Made by a program: the position numbers and the translations under genes. From contig NC_091670.1 of NCBI RefSeq assembly GCF_042453785.1, positions 37,211,501-37,275,500 on the forward strand: a stretch of DNA of 64,000 bases, written 5' to 3'. Positions 1 to 11,019 of the stretch are shown one piece after another. Under the pieces are notes generated by a model. That model was not told the origin of the DNA. It was given only the letters and a program-made list of their open reading frames with translations, and did not search any database. This DNA comes from Malus domestica. Taxonomy: Eukaryota > Streptophyta > Magnoliopsida > Rosales > Rosaceae. How positions within the stretch are numbered: position 1 is the first letter of the stretch; the number at the start of each line of letters is the position of its first letter.

Positions 1-6
1 ATGCAT

Positions 7-90
7 ATTGTATGTGCAAGCGTGTGTGCACGTTCGTGCTGGCGTGCAAATTGTATGTGCAAGCGTGTGTGCACGTGCTGGTGTGCACAA
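7..90. repeat. Two-copy 44-nt tandem repeat
   Basis: A GT-rich unit containing GTGCAAGCGTGTGTGCACG occurs at about 13-31 and again at about 57-75, 44 nt apart, with a shortened third piece after it. It looks like a minisatellite cut by the window edge. No gene is visible in it. Confidence 0.6.
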
Positions 91-718
91 GTGCTGTAAC
101 GTATTCACTTACATTTTATACCTGATTAACAGCAGAGTAAGCTGAAAGAAAGTCCAGATATCTTTTTCCCTCTGGATCCTGTATACATGATCCTTTTGCT
201 TGAGAAAACACAATGGGAATTGGGTGGTAGCTGAAAGGGAGGAGGAGACTTTAGCATTGAAGTTACACAACCCGATCAAAAAAGGAGGAGACTTTACAAT
301 TGTAATCAATTATTTAACACAGTTAGCTTTTCCGGAGGCTCGTTACAGGCGAAAAGCGCAGCCAAAACACAGAATTAGTTGAAATTGAGTGTGCAGACAA
401 TCCCAGTATTCCTCATTTTATACAGTTCATCCATGATTATCACAATTAAAAGTCACACCAGAAAGAAAAAAAAATGGAAAGTGGGCTCGGATCAATCAAC
501 GCAGGCTCAGAAAGTGCAGGAGATCCAAAGAATTTAATCACACTAAACTCAAAACAATAAGAAATTACATACAAAACCCAATTTATATAATTACAACTGC
601 ATTCAGAACCCGCAGATAAGGAATTAGATGGAAACAAGCAGAGAACCCAGAAGGCAGAACATGAAGAAGAATGGGAAAAGTAGCAGAAATGAGAAATTTT
701 GGATGAGACATGAAGATT

Positions 719-907
719 TTAGAGAGAGAGAGAGAAAGAGAGAGAGAGAAATGACTTGTGGGCGCTGTATTGATACTCAGAGTTGATGAGCTCCTGCGAA
801 GATGAAGGGGAGCTGGCTTGAGGGACAGCAGCGAAGCTCCTCCTAATCACTCTCTTCTTCAAGCTCGATGTGCTCAGCGCACGCTGCAAACATCTCCTGC
901 TCGCCAT
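719..907 (-). CDS. Small hypothetical protein, possible mitochondrial presequence
   Basis: A 62-residue reading frame begins MASRRCLQRALSTSSL and is rich in Arg, Ser and Ala with no acidic residues in its first 30 positions, which resembles a mitochondrial or plastid transit peptide. I do not recognise the family; short plant proteins of the NFD6 type have similar N termini, but that is only a resemblance. The last eleven codons read through a GA microsatellite (about 720-752), so the true C terminus may lie on another exon, although no strong donor precedes the repeat. The region 3' of it (about 440-700) could be its 3' UTR. It could equally be a chance frame. Confidence 0.35.
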   Translation of the reverse strand: MASRRCLQRALSTSSLKKRVIRRSFAAVPQASSPSSSQELINSEYQYSAHKSFLSLSFSLSL

Positions 908-1048
908 TGATGGATGACGACGATGATGTTCTTCTCGTTACTCTGTTATTTGTTTGCTGCCATAAAAATATCAACTTTCCAAATTGTTTCGGATAAAATT
1001 GTGGAAGAATGGGAGAATATGTTTAATCGCTTTTTTTTTTTTTTTTTT

Positions 1049-1201
1049 AACTTTGACTAAAAGTTCCGGTATTATTTATTTTAACGAAAAATTATATTTT
1101 TACATTAAAAAATAAATCTTGATACTATTTAATTTACTCTTTATTTTGTTTTTATCGTTAAAACTCAAAATTTTCAATCCATTTTCATTAGTTTTCCTTT
1201 T
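1049..1201 (+). mobile_element. MITE, GTTTTAACGAAAA family, copy 1
   Basis: About 150 bp sharing the order of motifs seen in four other copies: an AACGAAAA block, a TTTTTACA block, a TACTCTTTATTTTGT block and a terminal TTTTCATTAGTTTTCCT. The other copies lie near 11418, 29558, 30907 and 48040. This copy is AT-enriched and has lost a clear left end. Confidence 0.6.
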
Positions 1202-1209
1202 CTTTTTTT

Positions 1210-2545
1210 GGGCGTTTTGACATCTTTGATCCGAAAACAATACTACTCACGTCACATCAGAGAGACGATATTTTTAGATCATATGTCGATGGTTGAATTT
1301 TTATTTTTATTTAAAAAAATAGAATCAATTGATGATTTTGTCACAACAGTTCACTCTTTTGAAGGTGTAAAGACTCACAGAGGCATTTCACTAATTTGAA
1401 GAAGAATCAATTGTCATATTATGTGGTTTACAAAATATGATTCAAGTAGATTATCTTTTTAGCATTACACTATATCTAATCTACACTTCGCTCGTTTTGT
1501 TGCTTCTATTCTATCAGATAAGTTAGGACTTCCATAGTAGCTCCAAAAGAGTGGGATACTGTTGAACTTATATAGCAATCACACTTGTATATTGGATCAA
1601 AAATTTTGAGTGTGTTACCATGAGTTAAGTATATTAAACTCATGGAATACTTATACCAACTTTTGTATAGCATAACTCAAGTTATTGAACTCACAGGTCC
1701 AAACTCAATCTGTTTGTTATTTATATATAAGTATCACACTCATTTAAACTTATTGCGAGAGACTTATAGTACAAACCAGATGCCAATTTATCTCTTAGGA
1801 TTGAAATTTACTTAATCGGTAATTTATCATATGTCATGAATTTGGACAAGATTGGAAGTTAATTTCCATTAAATACGTTTAAATTTCAAACTTTGAATAG
1901 TAAAATAAATTAAATCACTCATCTTAAAGCAATTATCCAACACCACAAATTAAGTGAATAATCAATTCTTTTTCTATTTATTATTTAGCATTAAACTTAA
2001 ATTATTTGAATGCTTTGACAATGTCATATGAAAATTGATTGGGTTATTTTGATAAGTTATCTAATCATAGTGATTAGTGAGTGGACAGAATAAGTTGAGT
2101 ACACGTATGAACCCATTGGAAAAACGAGCAATCGACCATGGGCCTTTGAATGATGAAATTCTTCAGTGTGACAAAAATACTGCTCGTTACATTTAATATC
2201 ATAATACAAATGGTTGAAGTTTATTTTCAAATATCTAACCACATGTATTCTCACAGTTGATATACCAAACCGAGTTCTTGACACACTGAAAAATCTTTCC
2301 TTTGAGTGGGATGCAATTATTGGTCTCAAACTCCATAAGAAAACCACCTAATATGACAGTCACAACACAAATCATATGTTTTAATTTTCCACTCATTTTT
2401 CATTATTTTTTCCTAATTTCACCCCCTTTTAGTCATCTTAATTTTCCTAATTTCTCTACGCCTTTGATTCCTGAGTCAATTAACTAAATTGTTATTAGCA
2501 TTCTAAAATGTCATCTACACTCCCAAGTGCCAAAAAATGAAGAAA
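1210..2545. other. Intergenic, no gene recognised
   Basis: AT-rich DNA with scattered short frames on both strands that show no codon bias or recognisable motif. I see no promoter or RNA gene here. The stretch around 1600-1760 has runs of the word ACTCA plus variants, probably old repeat sequence. Confidence 0.5.
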
Positions 2546-2551
2546 ACAAGA

Positions 2552-2578
2552 GCGGGCGCATGTGCGCCCTTTTTTTTC
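2552..2578. repeat. Compact GC stem followed by a T run
   Basis: GGGCGCA and TGCGCCC face each other across two bases at 2554-2569 and are followed by eight T residues. It looks like an intrinsic terminator, but in a plant nucleus that has no such role; on the minus strand it lies just beyond the likely end of the KH gene transcript. A two-base loop cannot fold without opening a pair. Confidence 0.4.
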
Positions 2579-2589
2579 TAGTGTCAATA

Positions 2590-4706
2590 ACAACTCTCCA
2601 TCTGCATCGTATCATGTAAGTTTTTCGTATAAACTAGCTGCAAAACGAACAAAGCATCAACTCCACTCATAAATTCACAAGCAACAAGCAAACCTCAAAC
2701 AAAATCTTCATTTACAGACAAATGTAAGTTATAGTCAGTGTTAGTACATTTGACAACCCCCTTCCCAAGCTATCAAACCGATCCTCCGCCACCTTCCGAT
2801 GGTTTCAATCTCAATCTCGAAGCATCGCATATCAATTTCAGTACACAAGCAATCAATAGCCTGTAAAATGCGGCCACAGCTCCGGGATACCACTGATTCA
2901 ACACAAGCCCCCAGCACCGGTGAAACACCATCTTAATTCGATTTCTCTAACTCACACTCACACTACTTGAAATATACTTAAAGTTCAAAGAGACGAGAGT
3001 AGAATGTGTTCGATAATAAGTATTCGGAAGGGAGTGGCTCGACAAAAATCTAGAGTAGAAACGGAGCTGAAGTAACCAGACCCTGAAAAAGATCGGGTCC
3101 TTAGCACGCGCCTAAGAGCTTTTTGATGAGATCGGTATTCAGCAAACACCTACATGAATGTTCCATTGTAATCTATAGGAAGGAAGTCACCTAAATTCTA
3201 CATTTCTGTGTACCATATCTTCCTCTATATGAAACTAGAAGCTTATGCACTGTAAACAATTGAAGCTAAACCACTACAACAACGATTAGGACATATTTTT
3301 TTTGAAAAGAACAACGATTAGGACATATCAAAATGGCATTATGGTAATGAAAGCGTGTGACTTCTAGGGAAGCATCATTTAAACTGCAACACTACTACAC
3401 AATCAGGCCCTATTTGCAGAAAAGAATTCGCCGACAGAATGAATAACTAGAACCAGAAGATGATAACTCAATCTGCACCAGAACCAGAAGATGGTATCTC
3501 AATAAGCGAGTAGTTTGATCCATGAGGGGATAATATTGGTAAAGAGTCTGCTTACAAGTCTAATATGACCAATGAAGATACCGAAGATTATCTGTTATCG
3601 GTATTTACTGATACTGAATACCTAGCTTAGTTGAATTTGAGAAAAGAGAGTAAGTGGTGCTAGAAGCACAGTAGCTCACTCATGGATTAGATTAAAATGG
3701 GAAATCCAAAATCCTATAGCTGTTCGAAACCATTGCCATCAAGAGGATACAATGAACTCTAAGTGTCAAAAAGAGAGCCCCATAGTTGTGAATCTTAACT
3801 TTTATCCAACGATATCATGAAACTAAACAAGGGTATTAAGGAGTCCCAGGAGGTCAATTTACAAAATGCCTCCCTGAGAGTTTTTTGTGTGGGGCACACG
3901 GATTAATATTAGAGAAATGTTGTGAGACTTACTTTAACTACGAGGATGGCACCAAAAACGAGCCAAAAGATCAATTAGTATTTAACATATATACAGTGAT
4001 TTCAAAATTTTGATTCTTCAGTGACGTTTCAGATAACCAAGATGAAGACAGAAGATAGAGAATAAAGAAGCAAAAAGATTCCCTGTGGTTTATCTAATTG
4101 CAGAAAGTGATTCCTCTCCGTCTGCAATGTGCATGTCAGTTAAGGAGAACAGCACAAAGAAGAGATCATTATGAATAGCATTTCACTCGCACAATTGATT
4201 TAGAAGATGCTCCAAGCAAGAAGCTGAGAGCAAGAGTTCAATGGCCAGAGAAATAACAAGCATATACTATAAGATTGAAAATTATGGTCATTACCGAATA
4301 ATCTTCTGGCCAGAACATCAATTTATAGACTATAGAGTGTGACAATACCGAAAATTAGATGAATTCCATACTAGTAAAGATAAGACCAGATGAAGCGACG
4401 CGACAGGTAAGAAAGGAACTAATATTGCAGATAAAGAATAGATTCGGTGACAAAGATGGGGGCTGCATGCCTAAGCATAAACCCTGCAGCAAATCCCTTT
4501 GGCAGTCTCAATACCAGCTTTAGTGGGAGAATCAGGAAGAGTCGAGTTGAATAAGCCTAGAGAAGAAGCCTTCCCCAGAACCAAACCTAAAGAACTAGGA
4601 GAGGAAACATGAGGGGGAGATGTCCAAGATTCTTTGTTGTACACACCAGACATATATTAGCTTAAAGGACTATTCACCTTTAAACAGCAAGAATCAGCCT
4701 GGAAAG
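2590..4706 (-). other. Region downstream of KH gene, possibly long or spliced 3' UTR
   Basis: About 2.1 kb with no convincing coding frame. Its base composition is close to that of the introns and UTR of the KH gene next to it rather than to the MITE-rich intergenic DNA. A long, alternatively spliced 3' UTR is plausible but not demonstrated. A 60-codon minus frame at 4471-4653 has no family resemblance. RNA evidence would be needed to place the polyadenylation site. Confidence 0.3.
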
Positions 4707-7700
4707 TTAGGGGGCCATTATAAATGCCTCAATCAAGTTCTCTGCCGTACGCATCTGTTCAGGTGTGCCAGATATATGTGCAACATGATCACCCCGGGAA
4801 GATTTGGACTCAGAGATCTCTACCATTGCTCCCGATATCTGGAAAAGACACAAACATGAATGAGAATGACATTCAAACACACAAAGCCTACATGTTTAGG
4901 CAGAAGCTAGCTAGATTTTTCGTGTTGACATCTCTACACGATAACCAACCAGTAGATACAGATCCAAAAGGAAAGGTCATCCCACCTTCCGGATATTGGC
5001 TATATTTGCCCCGCCTTTGCCCATCACCTTACCCACAGCATTCACAGGAACTAGCATCTCAAGTGTTGAAGGGGGTGGCAACCTGCATAATGTTATTGAA
5101 AAACAATTTGAGGATGAATAGAAGCTGAACTAGACAAGCTTCAAAACAAGGTAGAATAAACTACATACGCTGATCGTCCATATAGCTTGGATGAATACGA
5201 AGAGATGGATCCATAGCCATTTTCTCCCATCTCAAAGAAAAGAAAACATATATCAAGTACTATCAGTGGTTTATTTATGAGTTTATTCAGCTACAAATAA
5301 CTTATTTAAATGGACATACCGACACAGATCCATATCCATAGAGGCTACCAGAAGAAAGCAGGCCCAAGCCACTTCCACTTTCAGCCCTCTGATCATAACG
5401 CATTGAAGAAATTGGAGGGACAGAAGGCAGGACAGATGGCATTGAGAGAGCAGGGCCACCCGAGTACATGGATTCAGCACCACCAGAGGTGTTAAGACCA
5501 TCATCTCTATCTTTCAAGACATTGTCTCTGAGTCTTAGAACAATCTGAATAAGCGCATCCCTCAAACTACTGGGATCTCCTGCCACCTATATTAGGAAAA
5601 AAGAATTGATAAAGAGGTGATCAACAAGAAAAAATTGAATTGCAAAGGTTAAAGATTTATGTAGAACCAACCTCAACAAGTTCATTAGCATCAGCACCCC
5701 TAGGCTTATCAGCCTTTGAAATACGGACGTCAGCTTTTGTTCTTTTTCGGATTTCATTTATAATTGAACCACTTTTTCCAATAATACAACCAATAAATTT
5801 AGATGGAATAAGAAGCCGAATTGACACAGAGTCATCATCTTCATCATTTATCTTCTCCTGCAGCAAAAGAACAGCTTCCACTGCCATGGATTTTAGATCA
5901 TCAGGTGACTGCCAAAAAAGAAACCCAACATGATCAACATGTCCAAGAAGATGAATGCCAAGCGCTGTTGTGAGGCCCATAGAAAAATACTAGTTCAGAT
6001 TATTCACAATTTAATAAACCAACACAATGTTGACATTTAACTTTTAAAAGTTGAGGAATGTATTATAATAAGTCTTTCTTGCAATGAAATCTATATTTTT
6101 GACAGTCTAACGGTTAATAAACATGAGCTCATGCTCAGAGAAAGATCCTGGAATTGCTGATGTCTGCACAAAACCAGCAACAATAGCAAAAAATTGATAG
6201 AATATTCCAGGTTATTTTGTCCTGCAAAATACTATGCAGACACATAACAAAACAAAAATAGAAATACTGAACCCTTTAGTGGAAAATGCATTTATACCGA
6301 GCTCTTCCCAAATTTTGTTCTTTATAAATCTACCAAAACATAAAGAATAAGAATACCATCGCAGTCATACTTCCATTGCAGTAATAGTAATAGTATTCTA
6401 TCATGGTCATACCTCTGTTGCAGTAACACTGATTACACACTCATCACGGTCCTTGGTATCATCAACCTCAATACGAGCACCACTCGCCTGCCTTATGCTT
6501 TTAATGGTGCCCCCACCCTTGCCAATTACACGACCAATCTTGTCAAAGGGACACAATACTTGCACAATTAACTCCTCAGATCGAGAGGCAACACCAAAAC
6601 CAGAAACTAAAGGAAGGGCAGATGAATACAGGGGCCATGTACTCCCTTTATCCGTGTAACCCTGAAGATCCTGTAAAGGTGTAGCACCTATGATTGGAGG
6701 TACAGCTCTAGAAGGGACAATAGGATCTCCACTTTGATATAGTCCACCTGGTTGATAAATAGGGACATCCGATGGGATAATTATACTTGGCAGGGCCTCT
6801 GGTATTGATGTCTCAAGAGAAATCTCTTCCTTCGGAGCAAACTTGTACATAATTGCAGAAACTGCAAACAATGCTTTTTTAACTGCTTCTGATTCTCCGT
6901 TTATCTGTTTGCAAAGGGAAATGAACTCTTACAGAAAAATATTACTGGATAAGAAGTTAACTTAACAGAAAAGTGAAACATCTGGAGCAAAATTTGCAAG
7001 CGTGTAAACATATTACATTTTATGCACAAAGAAGGTCCATTTAGCACACCAGTTAAGGAACTTCATATTAAAATTTTCTAACACCGTCTAGAAAAGACTG
7101 TTCATTCCGACTATTGTATGCTACTATGAGAGTGTAAACATACCCAAATAATTCATAAACACAAGAAATATGAAAACAATTCTATACCAAGGGCAAGGCA
7201 GCAAATATGAACTAAAGAGCTACTGTACTGACTGGGTGCCTTTGAAAACAAGAATTAAAATGCCTACTTGCACAAGCAAAACATTGAGGAATTATTCTTA
7301 TTTAATAACAAATACTAACCATAAGAAAATTGTCAAAGTCCATAGCGCAAGAATGTGTTGGATCAGTGGCATCTTTTGCAACAATCTTAATGTTGGTCCT
7401 CGTCTTGCTTCTCAGTTTCTTTATAGTTGACCCCGCCTTACCAATAATATTTGCAGACTGGCTAGAAGGAACAAGAATTTGGCAGTCCTCCCTACTATCC
7501 CTCCGTCTCTTATCCAAATCCCCAACACTAGCCAATGCATTCGAAATTGCAGAGTGAACTCTAAGAAGAGCATCCTGGGCAGCACACAAAGGCTCCATAT
7601 CATTGAACTCATCATCAACCTCAACCTCTTCCTTATCCTTAACATAGCTATAAATAGTTATTACCCTCTCTTTCGCACCAGGAAATGGGTCCACAACCTT

Positions 7701-7910
7701 GATTTTCGCTCTAGTATCTTGGCGAATCAAGTTGATGACTTTCCCACTCTTGCCAATAACACTCCCAATAACCCCACCAGGGCATAGAATCCTATAAACC
7801 ACCAAATCATCACTACCCTTTTCGTCTCGGTCATTGAATCGTCTCTTTTGGTTCCTGTTTCCCCCATCATGGTCTCTCTGCGACCGATACCGCTTACCCG
7901 TCTCCCCCAT
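4707..7910 (-). CDS. Five-KH-domain RNA-binding protein (At4g18375 type)
   Basis: A nuclear or cytoplasmic single-stranded RNA-binding protein of the PCBP/HEN4-like plant family, predicted 625 residues. Coding exons on the minus strand: 7320-7910, 6413-6904, 5672-5908, 5320-5586, 5169-5230, 4986-5082, 4707-4838. Every junction is GT..AG and the phases join without a stop. KH1 is near residues 36-125, KH2 142-219, KH3 308-383, KH4 389-465 and KH5 about 557-622. Their GxxG loops read GKSG, GKAG, GKGG, GKSG and GKGG, so all five look able to bind nucleic acid. KH2 is split between exons 1 and 2. The N terminus (residues 1-35) is Arg/Lys/Asp-rich. The start at 7910 is the first ATG after a 5' UTR intron. 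The domain count and spacing fit the family that includes At4g18375; the exact RNA targets are unknown. The protein ends AFIMAP, as is usual for this family. Confidence 0.93.
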
Positions 7911-7935
7911 TGTTCCTCTGGATTGGTTTTTCCTC

Positions 7936-8217
7936 CTACCACGCCAAAATAAAAATAAAATAAAATAAAAAACTGGGCACTCACCTAAATTACAACTGAA
8001 AAACAATAAGCAGATAAAAGAACGAACAAAATTTGATTGAAATTGTATTGGATTGCCTTCCCTTGGCAATCTTTGTACCAAAAGAAACAGAAAAAAAATT
8101 GGGTTTTCTTCGATTGACAAAGTAGGGTTTATTTGCAGCGGAAAGGAATAAACTTTGCAGAAAATCAGAGAATCAAAGCTTCTGATCGAATGGGTAAAAC
8201 CTTGGTCGAAAACTCAC
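7936..8217 (-). other. 5' UTR intron of the KH gene
   Basis: On the minus strand a strong donor (CAG|GTGAG, exon end 8218) and an acceptor (GGTAG|GAGG, exon start 7935) bracket 282 bases just upstream of the ATG at 7910. Leading UTR introns are common in plant RNA-binding protein genes. The upstream UTR exon would run from 8218 to about 8330. Confidence 0.65.
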
Positions 8218-8339
8218 CTGTTGAAATACGAGGAGCTTCAGAAACTATTGGAAGCGGTCGTCGAGTTCCTTGGTTTTTTGTCTTTTTCTCGTTGCGCTTT
8301 GCAGTCTGATATGTGACTTAGGGAGGAACAGTTAGTTCG

Positions 8340-9401
8340 TCATCTTTTTATTATTATAATTGCTGTTTTCTGGATCCAATTGGGCCCAAACCCAAGATAA
8401 AAACAGACAGAACAGTTAAGCCCATTGGATCTTTGGATTCCCCATTAAATTGCTCATAATTTTGAATAATTTTCAAGCAAGGAGGGACTCCAAAGCGATG
8501 GAAATATCGAAAAAATCAGAGAAAGATATGAAAAGAGAAGTGAAATGAAGTGAAGTTTAAATTAATGGTTGACATTCTCTAAAGTTTCATTTTAAATTTT
8601 CATCATTTTCTCGAAAGCTAGTGCTATTGATATTTCCACCAAAACTGTTATTTTAAACACTGCTTGAGAAAGATATGGTAGGACAAGGAAGATAAGGTTG
8701 TTTGAAACAGGTTGTCGGGTCAAAAAAAGAGGGGGTAATTGACTAAATCTAATGACTATAATAAAATGAATCCTCACATGTCCTTAAAATGAGGACCTTA
8801 GGTGAGCATCACTCTTAAAAGGGGGAATTTTTTTGGATACTTTTTATTCATCAAATTTTGGGGTGCACTTTTGCTTACTACTCTTAAGTGGTAGTAACAC
8901 TCACTACCTATTTATCAACGTTAGATGATTTTAAATTTTAAATTTGAAATTTGTGTCTATCTACTATATAGATCTCAAAATTTAAAAGTGGTGAGTAAAA
9001 ATCTTCCCTCAAACTTTGTATCAACTAAAATTACTAAACTAACTAAATTAAATGGAACAAAAGTAACCAAATAAAAACCAATAAAAAATTTCTTCATTGA
9101 ACCACCATGGGGTGACATAGTGATTCAGGACAAAGTACAAGCCCGTATTGCACCCAACACATCATGAGTTTAATTCATGGCGTTGATGAATCACATGATG
9201 GTGCCCAAAGGAGGCGAAAATGGCTCTGTCAGTCTTTCCGACCCTTCTAAAGGTGGACTGTCGTGATAAAGCCATTAGCTGGTTCCTTTTGAACAAAATT
9301 ATATTATATTTCTTCGTTGACAAAGTTAAATTACACTAGTAGTAGTTATGCTAATTTTTGTAACCGACTATGTATGAAACAATTTTTTTAAGTTAAAACT
9401 A
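8340..9401. other. Intergenic between KH and NAA38 genes, with a SINE-like piece
   Basis: The two flanking genes are divergent, so this interval plus the next element holds both promoters. About 8925-8990 is an AT-rich inverted repeat around ATTTTAAA. About 9105-9295 has tRNA-like words (GGGGTGACATAGTG, then GAGTTTAATTC about 50 bases on) at A-box and B-box spacing, suggesting a decayed SINE. No gene is visible. Confidence 0.4.
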
Positions 9402-9898
9402 GAGTAAATTGTAGCAATGGTCCCTCAACTTTAATCAAATTAGAACAATGGTTCCTTAACTAAAAATTCATTACCATTAGTCCCTTAACTTATCAAAATG
9501 TGTAGCTATGGTCATTTTCAACAACTTTATTAGAATTTTGTCAAAATAAGTTATGTTGGAAAGACCATTGCTACAATTGGGGTACTTCAACTCATCAAAA
9601 CGTGTAGCTATGATCATTTTTGTCAACTTCGTTAGAATTTTGTCAAAATGAGTTATGTTAGAAGGACCATTGCTACAATTGGGTTAAAGTTGAGGGATCA
9701 TTACTCTAATTAGGTTAAAGTTGATGGATCATTTCTCCAGTTGGATTAAAGTTGAGGGACCAATGGTAATGGACTTTTAATTGAAGGACTATAGATGCAC
9801 GTTTTGATGAGTTGAGGGACCAATGGTAATTGATTTTTAGTTGAGGGACCATTGCTCCAATTGAGTTAAAGTTAAGGGATTATTGTTACAATTTACTC
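9402..9898. mobile_element. Mutator-like MITE with 9-bp target duplication
   Basis: A 497-bp element bounded by inverted ends GAGTAAATTGTAGCAATGG and CAATTTACTC, flanked by the exact 9-bp duplication TTAAAACTA at 9393-9401 and 9899-9907. Ends and duplication length fit a MULE-type non-autonomous element. The interior contains repeated copies, in both orientations, of a motif around TTGAGGGACCA, so it looks built from reiterated terminal sequence. It sits in the upstream region of the NAA38 gene. Confidence 0.85.
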
Positions 9899-10116
9899 TT
9901 AAAACTAACTTGCTTTGAAAACAAATTTGAGGACGAAAATGGACCAATCACTATAATTCAAGGGGCAAATTTAAAATTGCCTCAAACTTTTTTGAGGTTT
10001 TATTTTATATTACATTTGCCCCAAATTTCCTTTTTTCAACTATCATCTTTCTCCTTCTTTTCCCCAGCAGCAGTGGCCGATTCGAATCCGATATTTCTAA
10101 ACCCGGAATCCCGAAC

Positions 10117-10446
10117 ATGGAACAAGAAGCGGCGGAAACGCTGATTCAGGTGGCGAGCTCAGATGGGTCGGAGCCAGCGGCCGTGAACCGCGCCAGGAAG
10201 CTTCTGTTCCGGCGAATGCTAGTTGGGATCAGGGACGGCCGGTTTTTCCTGGGGACCTTTCACTGCATCGACAAACAAGGCAACATCATTCTTCAGGATG
10301 CGGTGGAGTATCGGAGCACACGGCGGTCCTCGCCGTCTCCGATGGAGCAGCGCTGCCTCGGTCTCATTCTCATCCCTTCTTCTTGCCGTGCTTCTTGTCA
10401 CGTTGGTTGCTCTGTTGAAGAACAGTTGTCTCTGCTTTCGTTCTAG
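10117..10446 (+). CDS. NAA38-like (LSMD1) auxiliary subunit of NatC, Sm fold
   Basis: Predicted 109 residues, uninterrupted. Residues about 27-100 form an Sm/LSM fold: the Sm1 part reads LVGIRDGRFFLGTFHCIDKQ followed by GNIIL, and the Sm2 part reads LGLILIP. This is the arrangement of Naa38/LSMD1, the small subunit that in yeast and animals joins Naa30 and Naa35 to acetylate Met-hydrophobic N termini on ribosomes. The N terminus (EQEAAETLIQVASSDG) is acidic, as in that family, and the C terminus follows the SCHV block expected after the last strand. The start is the first ATG after a pyrimidine-rich leader. A good donor (CAG|GTAAGC at 10545/10546) lies 100 bases past the stop, so the 3' UTR may be spliced. 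The Arabidopsis counterpart is, from memory, At4g18372. It could alternatively be called a generic LSM protein. Confidence 0.85.
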   Translation: MEQEAAETLIQVASSDGSEPAAVNRARKLLFRRMLVGIRDGRFFLGTFHCIDKQGNIILQDAVEYRSTRRSSPSPMEQRCLGLILIPSSCRASCHVGCSVEEQLSLLSF

Positions 10447-10850
10447 AACCAAAACAATTTATAAAATAGTGTTTTGTATTGGGATGTTTTGCATTCGTTG
10501 TTTTGACAAGACGATATTCGAAACTACTCTAATTTGAATCTGCAGGTAAGCCTTTGGTTCTATGAATGATAGAAACTGTTTTGTATTCATGTCAATTTGC
10601 TTAGAACTTGCATTGTGTGTGTGGCCACCCATGAATGAATTCGATTTTCTTTCGAAGATCGATGTTTTCGTTCATCAGAAGGGTTTCTTGAACAGATTGG
10701 CATGAAGCTTTCTTTTCGCATTTGAGATATCTCATGTGCTAAAGTCTTGTGATTTATCTTTTCTTCTGTGAAATGTTATGCACATTGTTTTTCATAGAGA
10801 CATTTGAATATGATGAATACGTACAACGGCAAGTTTTGATCAAAATCTTA

Positions 10851-10910
10851 TCTTCGTATCGCAAATGTGATAGATTGCAAATGTACCATATCACATTTGC
10901 GATACGAAGA
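10851..10910. repeat. Perfect 22-bp inverted repeat with 16-nt loop
   Basis: Arms 10851-10872 and 10889-10910 are exact reverse complements (each starts TCTTCGTATCGC on its own strand reading inward). The 60-base unit lies between the NAA38 stop and the end of the DEG5 remnant, where the two genes converge. Arm length equals that of a small RNA, but the loop and total length are short for a plant miRNA precursor. Confidence 0.8.
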
Positions 10911-11019
10911 GAGAGTGTACAAGCATTCAAAAGTCTTAACTAAGAACGAGTTACCGCATTCGGGCGATGCCACTTTGATTCTAGTTCTCTTCCTAGTTTG
11001 ATGCTGAGGAATAAGCTTA

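Noticed and set aside
2552-2578. Stem plus T run resembling a rho-independent terminator
   Set aside because: The window is plant nuclear DNA and the two-base loop is too tight; no Pol III gene ends here.
4471-4653. 60-codon minus frame after the KH gene
   Set aside because: No motif, and the KH protein already ends at the expected AFIMAP; best read as 3' flank.
7302-8120. Longer frame extending upstream of the KH protein start
   Set aside because: The N-terminal extension (MSIEENPIFFLF..) crosses a good 5' UTR intron; the ATG at 7910 fits the family.
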